Shown here: positions 53,349 to 61,624 of the stretch, one piece after another
Position numbering within the stretch: the first letter of the stretch is position 1
Layout of the letters: every line of letters starts with the position of its first letter
From: JAZOTM01 sp045657625
GTDB taxonomy: Bacteria > Bacillota > Clostridia > Lachnospirales > Lachnospiraceae
Assembly (NCBI GenBank): GCA_045657625.1
Contig: JAZOTM010000009.1
Span: 62,001 to 126,000, forward strand
Direction of reading: 5' to 3'
DNA length: 64,000 bases
Notes under the pieces: model-generated
Seen by the model: the letters and a program-made list of their open reading frames with translations, nothing else
What the model was told of the DNA's origin: nothing
Database searches by the model: none
Program-made: the position numbers and the translations under genes

Positions 53349-54462
53349 CGTAAATCCACTCCTTGAATCCTAAGGTTTGTGCTGACTCATATACCGGCTT
53401 AATCACATGCTCCAATCGTTCTGAAAAAGCTTGTTTTCCTAACCCTTCCATGTATAGCTGATTGCGAATTTCTTGGTTATTCAAGTGATAAGGGGCAATC
53501 TTCGAAAACACCTCCGCCACATGTTCATTGCTTTCCCGCAATTCATACGCACGATATTCCAAATCACATAAGCGTGTAAAATACCGCTCCCATGCAGGCA
53601 AAGAATTGCTTTTGCTGCTATTGATGGATTTTGTCGTAGGATGCAAATTCCAAAGTTCATCATGCGCCACATATTGCCAGGGTACAAAATGATCCACGGA
53701 AATAGACACATCACATAACTGCGTATCTCCATAAATTTCCTTCAATGAAGGATCCACCTGAATAATCAATTTCCAATACTTTCGAACTCGTTCCATATCT
53801 CTTGCCACAGGAACCTCAATTTTATCAGCAATTCCCGGAACGCTTGGATTTTTATTTTGTAAATATTGGATTAATTTTAACTGTGTCCAGCCTTTTAAGA
53901 TTTCCTTATGCCGATGCAAGTATTCCGCCCAAGAAGAACTCACTTCAATTTCCGTCCCCAATCCGGACACAGAAAAAAAGTAGTAAATCAATCTGCTTTG
54001 ACGATTGATTTCATCCGTCAAGGTTTTCTTGGAACCATTCCACATATTTCGTGCAATTTGAATATCGCTATAAAACGGCACCTGCAAACGATAAGGCACA
54101 TTCAAGGTCAAATCCGTTTTGTACTTAGCAATCTTTTTATCCTCTGTTTCTTCCAAAAAAGCAAGAATCTTTTCCCGTTTTTCAGAAGAAAGAAACCCAT
54201 AGTTTTCATGGATGTATTTCACTACTTCTTCCAAGTTGTCCGTAATTCCCAAAGGTCCCAATCGCAAATGGTATTCCGTCACCATATACCAAGCATCTGC
54301 AATCATTTCATGAATCAATTCTTCAAAAGTAAATCGATTTCGTGTACCATCCAGTTTTCTCAAAATTGCTTGAAACCAGAAAAACTTATAGCAATTGGTC
54401 GTATTATCGAACAGTCGGCTCAAGAATCCAATATTTAGTTCTTCCGAATACGGTAATTCCAT
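53326..54462 (-). CDS. HNH endonuclease-domain protein
   Basis: The 378-residue protein is alpha-helical in its first 250 residues. An HNH core then follows, with SVDHFVPWQYV (Asp257-His258), LWNLHPTTKSI (Asn272) and NSSKSNSLP (Asn281 onwards), an HNN variant of the beta-beta-alpha-metal site. I do not recognise the N-terminal part. It leads an operon with two nucleotide pyrophosphohydrolases, and all ends overlap. Nuclease plus nucleotide hydrolases suggests defence or stress, but this is inference. GGTGGAGGC precedes the ATG. Confidence 0.8.
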   Translation of the reverse strand: MELPYSEELNIGFLSRLFDNTTNCYKFFWFQAILRKLDGTRNRFTFEELIHEMIADAWYMVTEYHLRLGPLGITDNLEEVVKYIHENYGFLSSEKREKILAFLEETEDKKIAKYKTDLTLNVPYRLQVPFYSDIQIARNMWNGSKKTLTDEINRQSRLIYYFFSVSGLGTEIEVSSSWAEYLHRHKEILKGWTQLKLIQYLQNKNPSVPGIADKIEVPVARDMERVRKYWKLIIQVDPSLKEIYGDTQLCDVSISVDHFVPWQYVAHDELWNLHPTTKSINSSKSNSLPAWERYFTRLCDLEYRAYELRESNEHVAEVFSKIAPYHLNNQEIRNQLYMEGLGKQAFSERLEHVIKPVYESAQTLGFKEWIYDGSCEIS

Positions 54463-54477
54463 AAGATGCCTCCACCA

Positions 54478-55002
54478 TTAGATGTAGTATACGTAGTCCT
54501 CTTTTCTTGGAGCTGCTTCCTTGGCAGGTTCTGCTGCATATCCAAGTGCACAATGTCCAATTCCTTCGTATTTCTCAGTAATCCCAAGTTTTTCCAAAAG
54601 TTGTTTTCCAAAATCAGACTCAAATTCTTCTTTTGCTCTGTGAATCCAAATACTAGAAACACCAAGACTTTCTGCTGCATTCATAAGATTTCCCATTACA
54701 AGAGAACCATCATACACATGTGTACGCACATCCTTCTTTGCAAGAACAACCAAAATAACCGGTGCACCGTAAAAAGGATCAAATCCCTCTTGCCATCCCC
54801 CGATTTTACGATTTTCTTCTGCGATTTCATCGCGCACCTTTTTATCAGTAACCGCAAGAATAATCGGGCTTTGTTTTCCCATTCCGGTTGCCGCATAAGT
54901 GCCGGCTTGTAAAATTGCTTTTAAATCCTCTTCTTTTACCATATCCGGTTTAAAATTTCTGCAACTTCTTCTACTCTCTAAAACCTTTAATGTTTCGTTC
55001 AT
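54478..55002 (-). CDS. Nitroreductase-family protein
   Basis: The 174-residue flavoprotein has the family's FMN site LESRRSCRNFKPDMV at the N-terminus, AGTYAATGMGKQSPIILAV, the central YGAPVILVVLAKKDVRTH and the C-terminal IGHCALGYAAEPAKEA. It should bind FMN as a dimer and reduce nitro compounds or quinones with NAD(P)H; the substrate is unknown. GAGGAGGG precedes the ATG. It lies 15 bases before the HNH gene and 25 bases after the TMEM175 gene, all on the same strand. Confidence 0.9.
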   Translation of the reverse strand: MNETLKVLESRRSCRNFKPDMVKEEDLKAILQAGTYAATGMGKQSPIILAVTDKKVRDEIAEENRKIGGWQEGFDPFYGAPVILVVLAKKDVRTHVYDGSLVMGNLMNAAESLGVSSIWIHRAKEEFESDFGKQLLEKLGITEKYEGIGHCALGYAAEPAKEAAPRKEDYVYYI

Positions 55003-55027
55003 TTCGAACCCTCCTCTTCTAATTAGG

Positions 55028-55609
55028 CTATTTTCTAGCCTTCACCATATAATAATGTCGCAAAGCAATAATATATGTTGCCGCTATTAGAACACTGTAA
55101 CTCATAAGTGGCGGATAAAATAGCAAGGCTAGCACAAAACCGACCACTTTAATTCCAATATCCGGCAGCAGCAATTTTCGATATTCTGCAGTCGCCTCCA
55201 ACAAGTTCGCGTTTCCAACATTTGGCTTATCCAATGCCTTATGTAAAATCCAGTTAAATACTGTGGTTACAATCACAACCAACCCATAAAAGCCCTGCAT
55301 CACTCTGCTATGAAAGTTCGCACTTACAAGACCGGTTGCATATGGTAAAAACGAGGAAAAAAATAAAAGTCCCAGATTCCACCAAACCACTTCTGAAGAG
55401 ATTTTTTCTACCTTCTCCCACAACGTATTCAAGGCCATCCATAGAGATCCCAACCAGAAAAAGGACAGGAAATACGCGAAGAAATTCGCTCGCAAATCCC
55501 AGAATGCTGCAAATGTCGCTTCCGCAGGCTTCTCCAACTCCAATACCAAAATTGTCATAATGATTGCAAGTACTGCATCCGTAAATGCAACTAATCTTTC
55601 TTTACTCAT
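55028..55609 (-). CDS. TMEM175-family (DUF1211) membrane protein
   Basis: The 193-residue protein has about six hydrophobic segments. Its first helix RLVAFTDAVLAIIMTILVLE carries the FTDAV form of the FSD motif that lines the pore of TMEM175 potassium channels. Bacterial members have one six-helix unit, as here. It may leak K+ across the membrane. It sits between the DUF2075 gene and the nitroreductase gene; an AAAGGGGG site precedes the ATG. Confidence 0.88.
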   Translation of the reverse strand: MSKERLVAFTDAVLAIIMTILVLELEKPAEATFAAFWDLRANFFAYFLSFFWLGSLWMALNTLWEKVEKISSEVVWWNLGLLFFSSFLPYATGLVSANFHSRVMQGFYGLVVIVTTVFNWILHKALDKPNVGNANLLEATAEYRKLLLPDIGIKVVGFVLALLFYPPLMSYSVLIAATYIIALRHYYMVKARK

Positions 55610-55631
55610 ATTGCCCCCTTTGATGAATAAA

Positions 55632-57509
55632 TTATGAATTACTTACTTTTAATTGTTCTTTTAAATAATCAGAAAGGTTTTTATCTGTACAGTAAACATA
55701 ACAACCTTTCATACCTCTTGTCATTAATGTTCGATAGGTATTCTTTATGATTTCATCCGCAAGGCGTTTTGCTTCTTCCGGGTTTTCGGAATTTAATTTT
55801 TTTATACCCTTCATAGAATTATCTGTTCTTGCTCTTTTGGTGAAATCAGTAACTATATGACCATCTTCATATCGCATATCATTACCAATAATAACACCCA
55901 CATAGTCGAACTCTAATCCTTGAGAGGTATGAATACATCCTGCTTCATGAACAGACTCTGCATTTACAGCAAATGCTTCTCCATCACTTAAATTCCAGCT
56001 AATTCCATACTCTCCAATCTTAATATCATGATAAGAAGAATTATTTCTTGTATCTTTCGGCCAATTCCAACAATAGCCTGCAAGAATTCTTGCACGATTT
56101 CGTGTGTTATTTTTTTCAATAACCAAATTCTCCATTTCAAAAGGTGTATCACAAATACGAATATCGTAATCTATATCTTCCAAATCATAATTAGCTGTTT
56201 CCCGAATATCCAGCACTTGATCTAGCCAGGCAAGATATCCATCAGAACCATTACATCGGAACTGTGAAGTAAGCTCCATTTTTATCACTTCCGATTTTTC
56301 AAGTGTAGCCCATTTCTTGATTTCTTCGATACTTCCAATATCTTTTGTGGTCACTCTCTGACTTTCATCAATAAAAAACACACTGCAAGAGGAAGCATGT
56401 ATAATTTCTTTAATCTGATTTTCCCCCATATTCGAATACATGCCGGATTTTTCATTCAAACGATGCGCTTCATCTGCCAATATCGTTCCAACTGCATTCT
56501 TAGGGGCATCTGTAAAACTTCCAGAACCTGTAAACAATAAATCAACACTCTTCTTTTTAAAGGAACCTTTTAATTTATATGCATATACCTTTCGTACCTC
56601 TGCGTTCTTCGTAACATACTGTGTGAACTGATTTCTCTTGGTCAATTCTGCAAGTAAGTTAATGGCTACCACAGTTTTTCCGGTTCCCGGACCACCTTCT
56701 ACGATAATGGTTCGTTTTTTTCCATCTTTCTGTGATTGAATAGAATTCTCAAGAATTTCTTCATATACCACTTTCTGATCATCCAACATTACAAATTCTT
56801 GATTGCCCTTTAACATACTTTCAATAGAATCTTGCAATTGTTTCGACGGTTTAATCTTCCCATTATCAATTCGTAATAAGGTCTGATCATAATCCCCTTG
56901 CTTGATTCTATCTTTGATGAACTTACGCAATTGTTCGCGCTGGCCATATGTAAAAGCAGGTGCTTCTTCTAAGATTTCCTTATATTGTTCTGCATCAATA
57001 GGATCTTTTTCTGCACGAGGATAATTATGTAAATAAGCACACGGATGAAGTGTTATTTCTTTTTCTTGTACAAATTCATTGTAATCTTTTATCAAAGCAG
57101 CATAAGACCATGCTTGATAACTTGGATGTGGAACCCTACGGTCTTTCTTTGCAACAAAGGTTTCAACGATACAATCCTGATTTAATACCGCAGTCATTTT
57201 CTCCCATTGTTTCAATTCAATAATGACTACGCTTCCTTTATTTTCTTGATTCAATCCAGAAATCATAAAATCGATGCGCTTAGATGTCTGCGGAATATTA
57301 TACTCAATTGCCACTCCGGCATCATTGGGAATTTCAGCATCGTTCATGGTAATATACATCTCTTTTAACGAATTTCTCCATGAATTCAACTCGCTTAATC
57401 CAGTTGATCGATTCATTTTTCTTTTTATGGTTTCATACAGTTTGTTTTCCAATAAATCGTTTTCTGTATCATGCATAAAGTCTTGTTTTGTACCGTTGTA
57501 TATAAGCAT
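55632..57509 (-). CDS. DUF2075 ATPase/helicase with N-terminal PD-(D/E)XK-like domain
   Basis: In the 625-residue protein the N-terminal half holds a nuclease-like pattern: Glu69 in VAIEYN, Asp80 in SKRIDFMI and Glu98-Leu-Lys100 in VVIIELKQW. The DUF2075 ATPase follows, with Walker A VEGGPGTGKTVV (about 270-281), ADEAHRLNEK, FFIDESQRV, and the late motif HTSQGLEFDYVGVIIG of SF1 helicases. DUF2075 members with a nuclease domain are found in mobile and defence islands; the role here is inference. It follows the anchored protein gene by 39 bases and may be co-transcribed with the permuted FtsK gene. Confidence 0.85.
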   Translation of the reverse strand: MLIYNGTKQDFMHDTENDLLENKLYETIKRKMNRSTGLSELNSWRNSLKEMYITMNDAEIPNDAGVAIEYNIPQTSKRIDFMISGLNQENKGSVVIIELKQWEKMTAVLNQDCIVETFVAKKDRRVPHPSYQAWSYAALIKDYNEFVQEKEITLHPCAYLHNYPRAEKDPIDAEQYKEILEEAPAFTYGQREQLRKFIKDRIKQGDYDQTLLRIDNGKIKPSKQLQDSIESMLKGNQEFVMLDDQKVVYEEILENSIQSQKDGKKRTIIVEGGPGTGKTVVAINLLAELTKRNQFTQYVTKNAEVRKVYAYKLKGSFKKKSVDLLFTGSGSFTDAPKNAVGTILADEAHRLNEKSGMYSNMGENQIKEIIHASSCSVFFIDESQRVTTKDIGSIEEIKKWATLEKSEVIKMELTSQFRCNGSDGYLAWLDQVLDIRETANYDLEDIDYDIRICDTPFEMENLVIEKNNTRNRARILAGYCWNWPKDTRNNSSYHDIKIGEYGISWNLSDGEAFAVNAESVHEAGCIHTSQGLEFDYVGVIIGNDMRYEDGHIVTDFTKRARTDNSMKGIKKLNSENPEEAKRLADEIIKNTYRTLMTRGMKGCYVYCTDKNLSDYLKEQLKVSNS

Positions 57510-57548
57510 ATTAGTCTCTCCTTGCTGTGCTTCTTGCTACATTTCAAT

Positions 57549-58136
57549 TTAATAATTATAAATTACATACGAATCTCGTGTTTTAATTGCATTATTTAAA
57601 TCTGTAGTAGTATATTCATAATCAAATAAATCATTATCAAGCATAATTAATGTACTTGTCATATTTGTGTATTTAAAATGCAAATTATAAGTAAATTCAG
57701 TTTCTCCTTCTGGATGATATGTATAATATAAACCTGCATTTAAATCGCCAGAGTCAATTTTTACTCTGTCGCAAGTATCATCATCTTGACCAGTTGAAAA
57801 ATCGTAAATATATCCTTCATCAAAATCTATAATCAAATATCTTGTTACTTCATTTTGTTTTCTGGAATATGCATATACTCCAACGTTTCCCCACTTGCTT
57901 TCTTCCTGATTTCCCGAATAATAAGTTAAAGACTGTTCTTCTTCAAATGTGTCTTCAGCATACACATTCTCTTCTTCAGTAGTTTTTTCTGTTTCTTCAA
58001 CTTTATTCATCTGTGTCGTTTACTCAATTTCTTTGGTATTCGGCGTGAAAATTTGCCAAAAACAAAGTAAAACAATTATCAATACCATCATAGAAACAAG
58101 CACAACAACAGTTGCCTTTTTATCATCTTTTTTCAT
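57549..58136 (-). pseudogene. Membrane-anchored protein gene interrupted by an in-frame stop
   Basis: An ATG at 58136, with GGAGAGAAAAT upstream, opens a frame with a Lys-rich start and one strong hydrophobic helix (about residues 8-30, VVVLVSMMVLIIVLLCFW). It meets a TAA at 58020-58022 after 38 codons. The same frame then continues without further stop through an acidic segment and a beta-rich domain to 57549. An ATG at 58010, four codons past the stop, could restart translation and give a 153-residue soluble protein, but it lacks a good ribosome site. The intact protein would be about 195 residues, membrane-anchored and exposed outside. The family is not recognised. Confidence 0.75.
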
Positions 58137-58175
58137 ATTTTCTCTCCATACATCCTATCAAATATTTTATCATAA

Positions 58176-59843
58176 TTACGATGCAAAAAAATCAACGACT
58201 CTTTGAATCTCATCTGCATCAATATTTGGAACATATCCTGTTACAACGTCCTTTTCCACAAATTTTTTATACAAAAATGATTCTTTTTCATTTATTTTTT
58301 CTGCACCACTTTTATCTAGAATAATCTGTGAGTCTTTACTAGTTAACGTGCCAAAAGCTATCCTATCCGTCGCATTCGACTTAATAAATTCACCTATTGC
58401 GCTCACTGTCGGTCTCTGTGTCACAACAATCAAATGAATTCCAACATTCCTACCATTTCTAACTATTTTGTTCAACAAATTCTCCACTTGAGGATTCCTA
58501 GACAGCACGTCTGACAAATCATCGATTATTACAAAAATCCTTGGCATCGAATACAATTCTTTTTCCGCATCTCTTATTTTTTCGTAATTTGAAATCGACC
58601 TTGCTCCGCATGCCAGTAATTGCTTTTTACGTTTTTGTATATCATTACATATCCACTTTAAAATATTAATTATTTGTTTCCCCTCAGATGCAACTGGACT
58701 AATCAAATGCGGAATACCATTATATGCTCTGAGATAAAGAAAAGACGTATCAATCAACACTAATCGCACCTGTGATGGAGAATAGTTAAAAATCAAATTT
58801 AATATAATACCATCTAACATGCTAGATTTTCCGGTGCCCGTAGCACCGCCTATTAATAAATGTCCACTCTCTGTATAATCAAATTCAACAACTCCATTTA
58901 ATCCATCTGATCCAACTATTAAAGAATGTTGATTCTTTTTTTGCTTAATCAATTTTTTTAATGAAATTATATCTGGCTTCTCTTTTTTTATTTTAAACAA
59001 AATAGTATTTTCTTTTTCTTTGCTTAATTCAAATACCACTTCATTTCTTAAATTCAATTCTAGTTCTTCATTTATTTCCCGAATTTTCTTATAAGAAATT
59101 AGTTCTTCATACGTAACACTATATACAATAAATCTATTCCCAACATTAACGAAATATACTTCCACAAGGAAACCAAATTCTTCAAATATTTTTCCTATAG
59201 TTGCTATTTGCTTATGTATATCTTCATCCGAAATTTGCGTATAAGTCGGCTCATTTAATATAGTTAATGGTGGAAATTTATAATTCTCATACTCGGCTAT
59301 ATTTATGTCCATAGTGACTTCTTCTTTTACCTTAACATCATAATCACTATTCTCTTCCACTAGACGATTAGAAATTATATCTAACGCTTTTTCAAGTTCT
59401 ACTCCATCCATTATAACTTCTCTCGGTTTTGTTCCAATTTCTGGTCCAACAACGCCTTCTGCCTCTAATTCCTCCATAATTCTTGCAGCACGATTAAATC
59501 CTATTTTAAAATATCTTTGTAGCATCCCTATTGAAGCCTTATCTTTATCTACTATAAGCTTGGCCGCATCTAGAAAGTATGAATCATACTCATTTAAAAC
59601 ACCATGTTTTCTTGCTTCTCCAACTGTACTTTTAATCGCATCTGTAGCAATATCTTCAATAGTATTCTCATTTAAATCTACGTTATAATTATTTAATCCT
59701 TCAGTAGAATTATTTTTGATATAAGAATTAATATTTAAATCTGAATATGGTTGTACCACTTTATTATGACTAATGTCTTTACTTTGCTTGATAAGAATAC
59801 CACCAGTAACTACAATAAAAATAATTCCAATTAATATATTCAC
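58176..59843 (-). CDS. FtsK-like DNA translocase with the gamma domain at the N-terminus
   Basis: The 555-residue protein begins with one membrane helix (about 2-18). Residues 86-146 match the FtsK gamma winged helix: KASIGMLQRYFKIGFNRAAR and EAEGVVGPEIGTKPREVI. Then comes the FtsK alpha start YKFPPLTILNEP (188-199) and domain, and the RecA-like motor with Walker A GGATGTGKSS (332-341), IPHLISPVAS, LLACGARSISNYEKI and Walker B FVIIDDLSDVL (437-447). IVVTQRP and AFGTLTSKDSQIILD follow. In normal FtsK/SpoIIIE the gamma domain follows the motor. Here the chain ends right after the motor. The start is a GTG with GGAGGAGAT upstream. Confidence 0.88.
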   Translation of the reverse strand: MNILIGIIFIVVTGGILIKQSKDISHNKVVQPYSDLNINSYIKNNSTEGLNNYNVDLNENTIEDIATDAIKSTVGEARKHGVLNEYDSYFLDAAKLIVDKDKASIGMLQRYFKIGFNRAARIMEELEAEGVVGPEIGTKPREVIMDGVELEKALDIISNRLVEENSDYDVKVKEEVTMDINIAEYENYKFPPLTILNEPTYTQISDEDIHKQIATIGKIFEEFGFLVEVYFVNVGNRFIVYSVTYEELISYKKIREINEELELNLRNEVVFELSKEKENTILFKIKKEKPDIISLKKLIKQKKNQHSLIVGSDGLNGVVEFDYTESGHLLIGGATGTGKSSMLDGIILNLIFNYSPSQVRLVLIDTSFLYLRAYNGIPHLISPVASEGKQIINILKWICNDIQKRKKQLLACGARSISNYEKIRDAEKELYSMPRIFVIIDDLSDVLSRNPQVENLLNKIVRNGRNVGIHLIVVTQRPTVSAIGEFIKSNATDRIAFGTLTSKDSQIILDKSGAEKINEKESFLYKKFVEKDVVTGYVPNIDADEIQRVVDFFAS

Positions 59844-59923
59844 TTCTCATCTCCTCCACATAATAGTCAGCTTAAACAAATAAAGAGCCACATAGCAAAG
59901 CCGGGAGGTGCCTCTCTCAGAAA

Positions 59924-60436
59924 TTATAATCTTAATATTTGTTTTTTCTTTATGTCATATTCTTCCGAAGTTATTGCACCAATATCCAGTAATTCCTTAT
60001 ACTTCTTCAACTCGTCTATTTCTGATGTCTGATTAGAATTAACTATATTAGTTATTCCTATATTCTTCCTTAAAAACTGTCCATTACGGAACTCTTGTTT
60101 AAGACTCTCCTTTCTACTAGATGAATAATCTCTCCAATCTTCAGACAATATAGTTGTCTCAGCAAGTAATTGTCCACATTCTGGGCAATATTCATCTTTA
60201 TTACCGGTATTGCTGTATGTACTGTTGCATTTAATACAATAATATATATGACGATTTCTATTTAATATATCATCTTGAGATGCTTTTCCTGCTATACCCA
60301 GTATGATAAATCCAATCAAGGGCGAGAAAAACAAGCTTATTCCAAAATAAAGGCCAAAACTTCTCCCAATACTTTGTGCTACAACTCCAACAACAATACA
60401 CAAAATAATCCAAGCAATAATCATAAAATAAATCAT
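59924..60436 (-). CDS. Membrane protein with zinc ribbon and SHOCT domain
   Basis: The 170-residue protein starts with two hydrophobic helices (about 4-22 and 28-48). A zinc ribbon has the Cys pairs CIKC (about 67-70) and CPEC (about 84-87). The C-terminal 30 residues, DELKKYKELLDIGAITSEEY, form a SHOCT oligomerisation motif. It lies 80 bases upstream of the permuted FtsK gene on the same strand. It may form a membrane scaffold for it; this is inference. GGAG lies about 11 bases before the ATG. Confidence 0.78.
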   Translation of the reverse strand: MIYFMIIAWIILCIVVGVVAQSIGRSFGLYFGISLFFSPLIGFIILGIAGKASQDDILNRNRHIYYCIKCNSTYSNTGNKDEYCPECGQLLAETTILSEDWRDYSSSRKESLKQEFRNGQFLRKNIGITNIVNSNQTSEIDELKKYKELLDIGAITSEEYDIKKKQILRL

Positions 60437-60548
60437 ATATCATTTTCTCCATTCTCCTAACATCAAGTAAAACGCAATTTCATTTAGCATTTTCTATGTT
60501 AGTTAAAATTATTTTTCATAAAATCCTATAGAATTTTCAAACTCATCT

Positions 60549-61535
60549 CTACAACCCATCCATAAAATTCTTTGTAAACTCTCTTAGCTCCTCGACCACA
60601 TCATCCGGACCTAACACTTTCACACCATTACCCAAGCCAAAAATCCAGCCAAAGAATTGTGGGCTAATATATACATCCACATGTATTACACTATGGTCAT
60701 CATCAATCGTCTGTACGATAGGTTCTTTTCCGAATCGGTCAAACATGACTCCACACATATAGTTTGGAAATTGGATTTTCACAGTTCTTTTGTCTCCACC
60801 ATACATACTAAAGGTGGCTTTTGAATACTTTGCCATGTCGAAATCTTGAAAGTATTCTTTTCCATCGCGCGGTTCCTTTGTAACCGTAATACGCATCATT
60901 TTATCGACCCGATAATGTTTTATGACTTGATCGGCATCATCACAAGCAACCAAATAATAGTTTTCGTAATTCCAGCTAAGAGCCCAAGGACTTACAACAA
61001 TCCAATCACCATCATGTGTTGCAACCAATTTTTTATGGATGTCCCAGCGGTAATATTTGAAACGAATCTTTTTATTGTTATTTATTGCCTCATGTATAAG
61101 GTCAACATTATAATAAACCGATTCATTCATGGTTTTCACGCGATCATTTATAAACACCTGGCGTTGTAGTTGTGCCGCCTGATGTTCGCTAACAAATTTT
61201 TTGATTTTAGAAATTAAATCACGGGATTTTGTTTGTGTAATGAATTTTGAAGATTGAATGGCATCAATCAAAAGTTTGACTTCAGCCAACTCAAATTCTC
61301 TGGAACCAACATGATAATAAGTCTCTCGACCAATTTGTTCCTTAATGATTTCTATTCCGAAACGTTCCATATCTTCTAAATCAGCATAAATACTTTTTCT
61401 TTCAGCAGTGACCTGATACTTTGCCAATTCTTCTATGATTTGCGGCATCGTGATTCCATGTTCATCATCTGTTTTTTCTTGCATGATTTTCATAAGATAT
61501 AAAAACTTAAATTTTTGATTCGTCCCCCTAGGCAT
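60549..61535 (-). CDS. WYL-domain transcriptional regulator
   Basis: The 328-residue protein has an HTH_11-type winged helix at the N-terminus (about 5-70) and a WYL domain, with KIRFKYYRWDIHKK, VSPWALSWNYENYYLVACDD and IKHYRVDKMMRI. A C-terminal WCX region follows. WYL proteins sense ligands such as nucleic acids or nucleotides and often control defence genes. It lies upstream of the SHOCT, FtsK-like and DUF2075 genes on the same strand. TAGGGGGAAC precedes the ATG. Confidence 0.92.
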   Translation of the reverse strand: MPRGTNQKFKFLYLMKIMQEKTDDEHGITMPQIIEELAKYQVTAERKSIYADLEDMERFGIEIIKEQIGRETYYHVGSREFELAEVKLLIDAIQSSKFITQTKSRDLISKIKKFVSEHQAAQLQRQVFINDRVKTMNESVYYNVDLIHEAINNNKKIRFKYYRWDIHKKLVATHDGDWIVVSPWALSWNYENYYLVACDDADQVIKHYRVDKMMRITVTKEPRDGKEYFQDFDMAKYSKATFSMYGGDKRTVKIQFPNYMCGVMFDRFGKEPIVQTIDDDHSVIHVDVYISPQFFGWIFGLGNGVKVLGPDDVVEELREFTKNFMDGL

Positions 61536-61624
61536 GTCAAGTTCCCCCTAATGCAAGTCTATATCATGTATCATTATAGCACTTATGTCCATTTTAAGGG
61601 GCAGCTTTGTGATTTGCATTATCT

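Noticed and set aside
59880..59923. Terminator between the SHOCT gene and the permuted FtsK gene
   Set aside because: The best stem (GAGGCAC / GTGGCTC) has a mismatch and a long loop, and the T tract is interrupted. It would not be a convincing stop, so I treat the genes as possibly co-transcribed.
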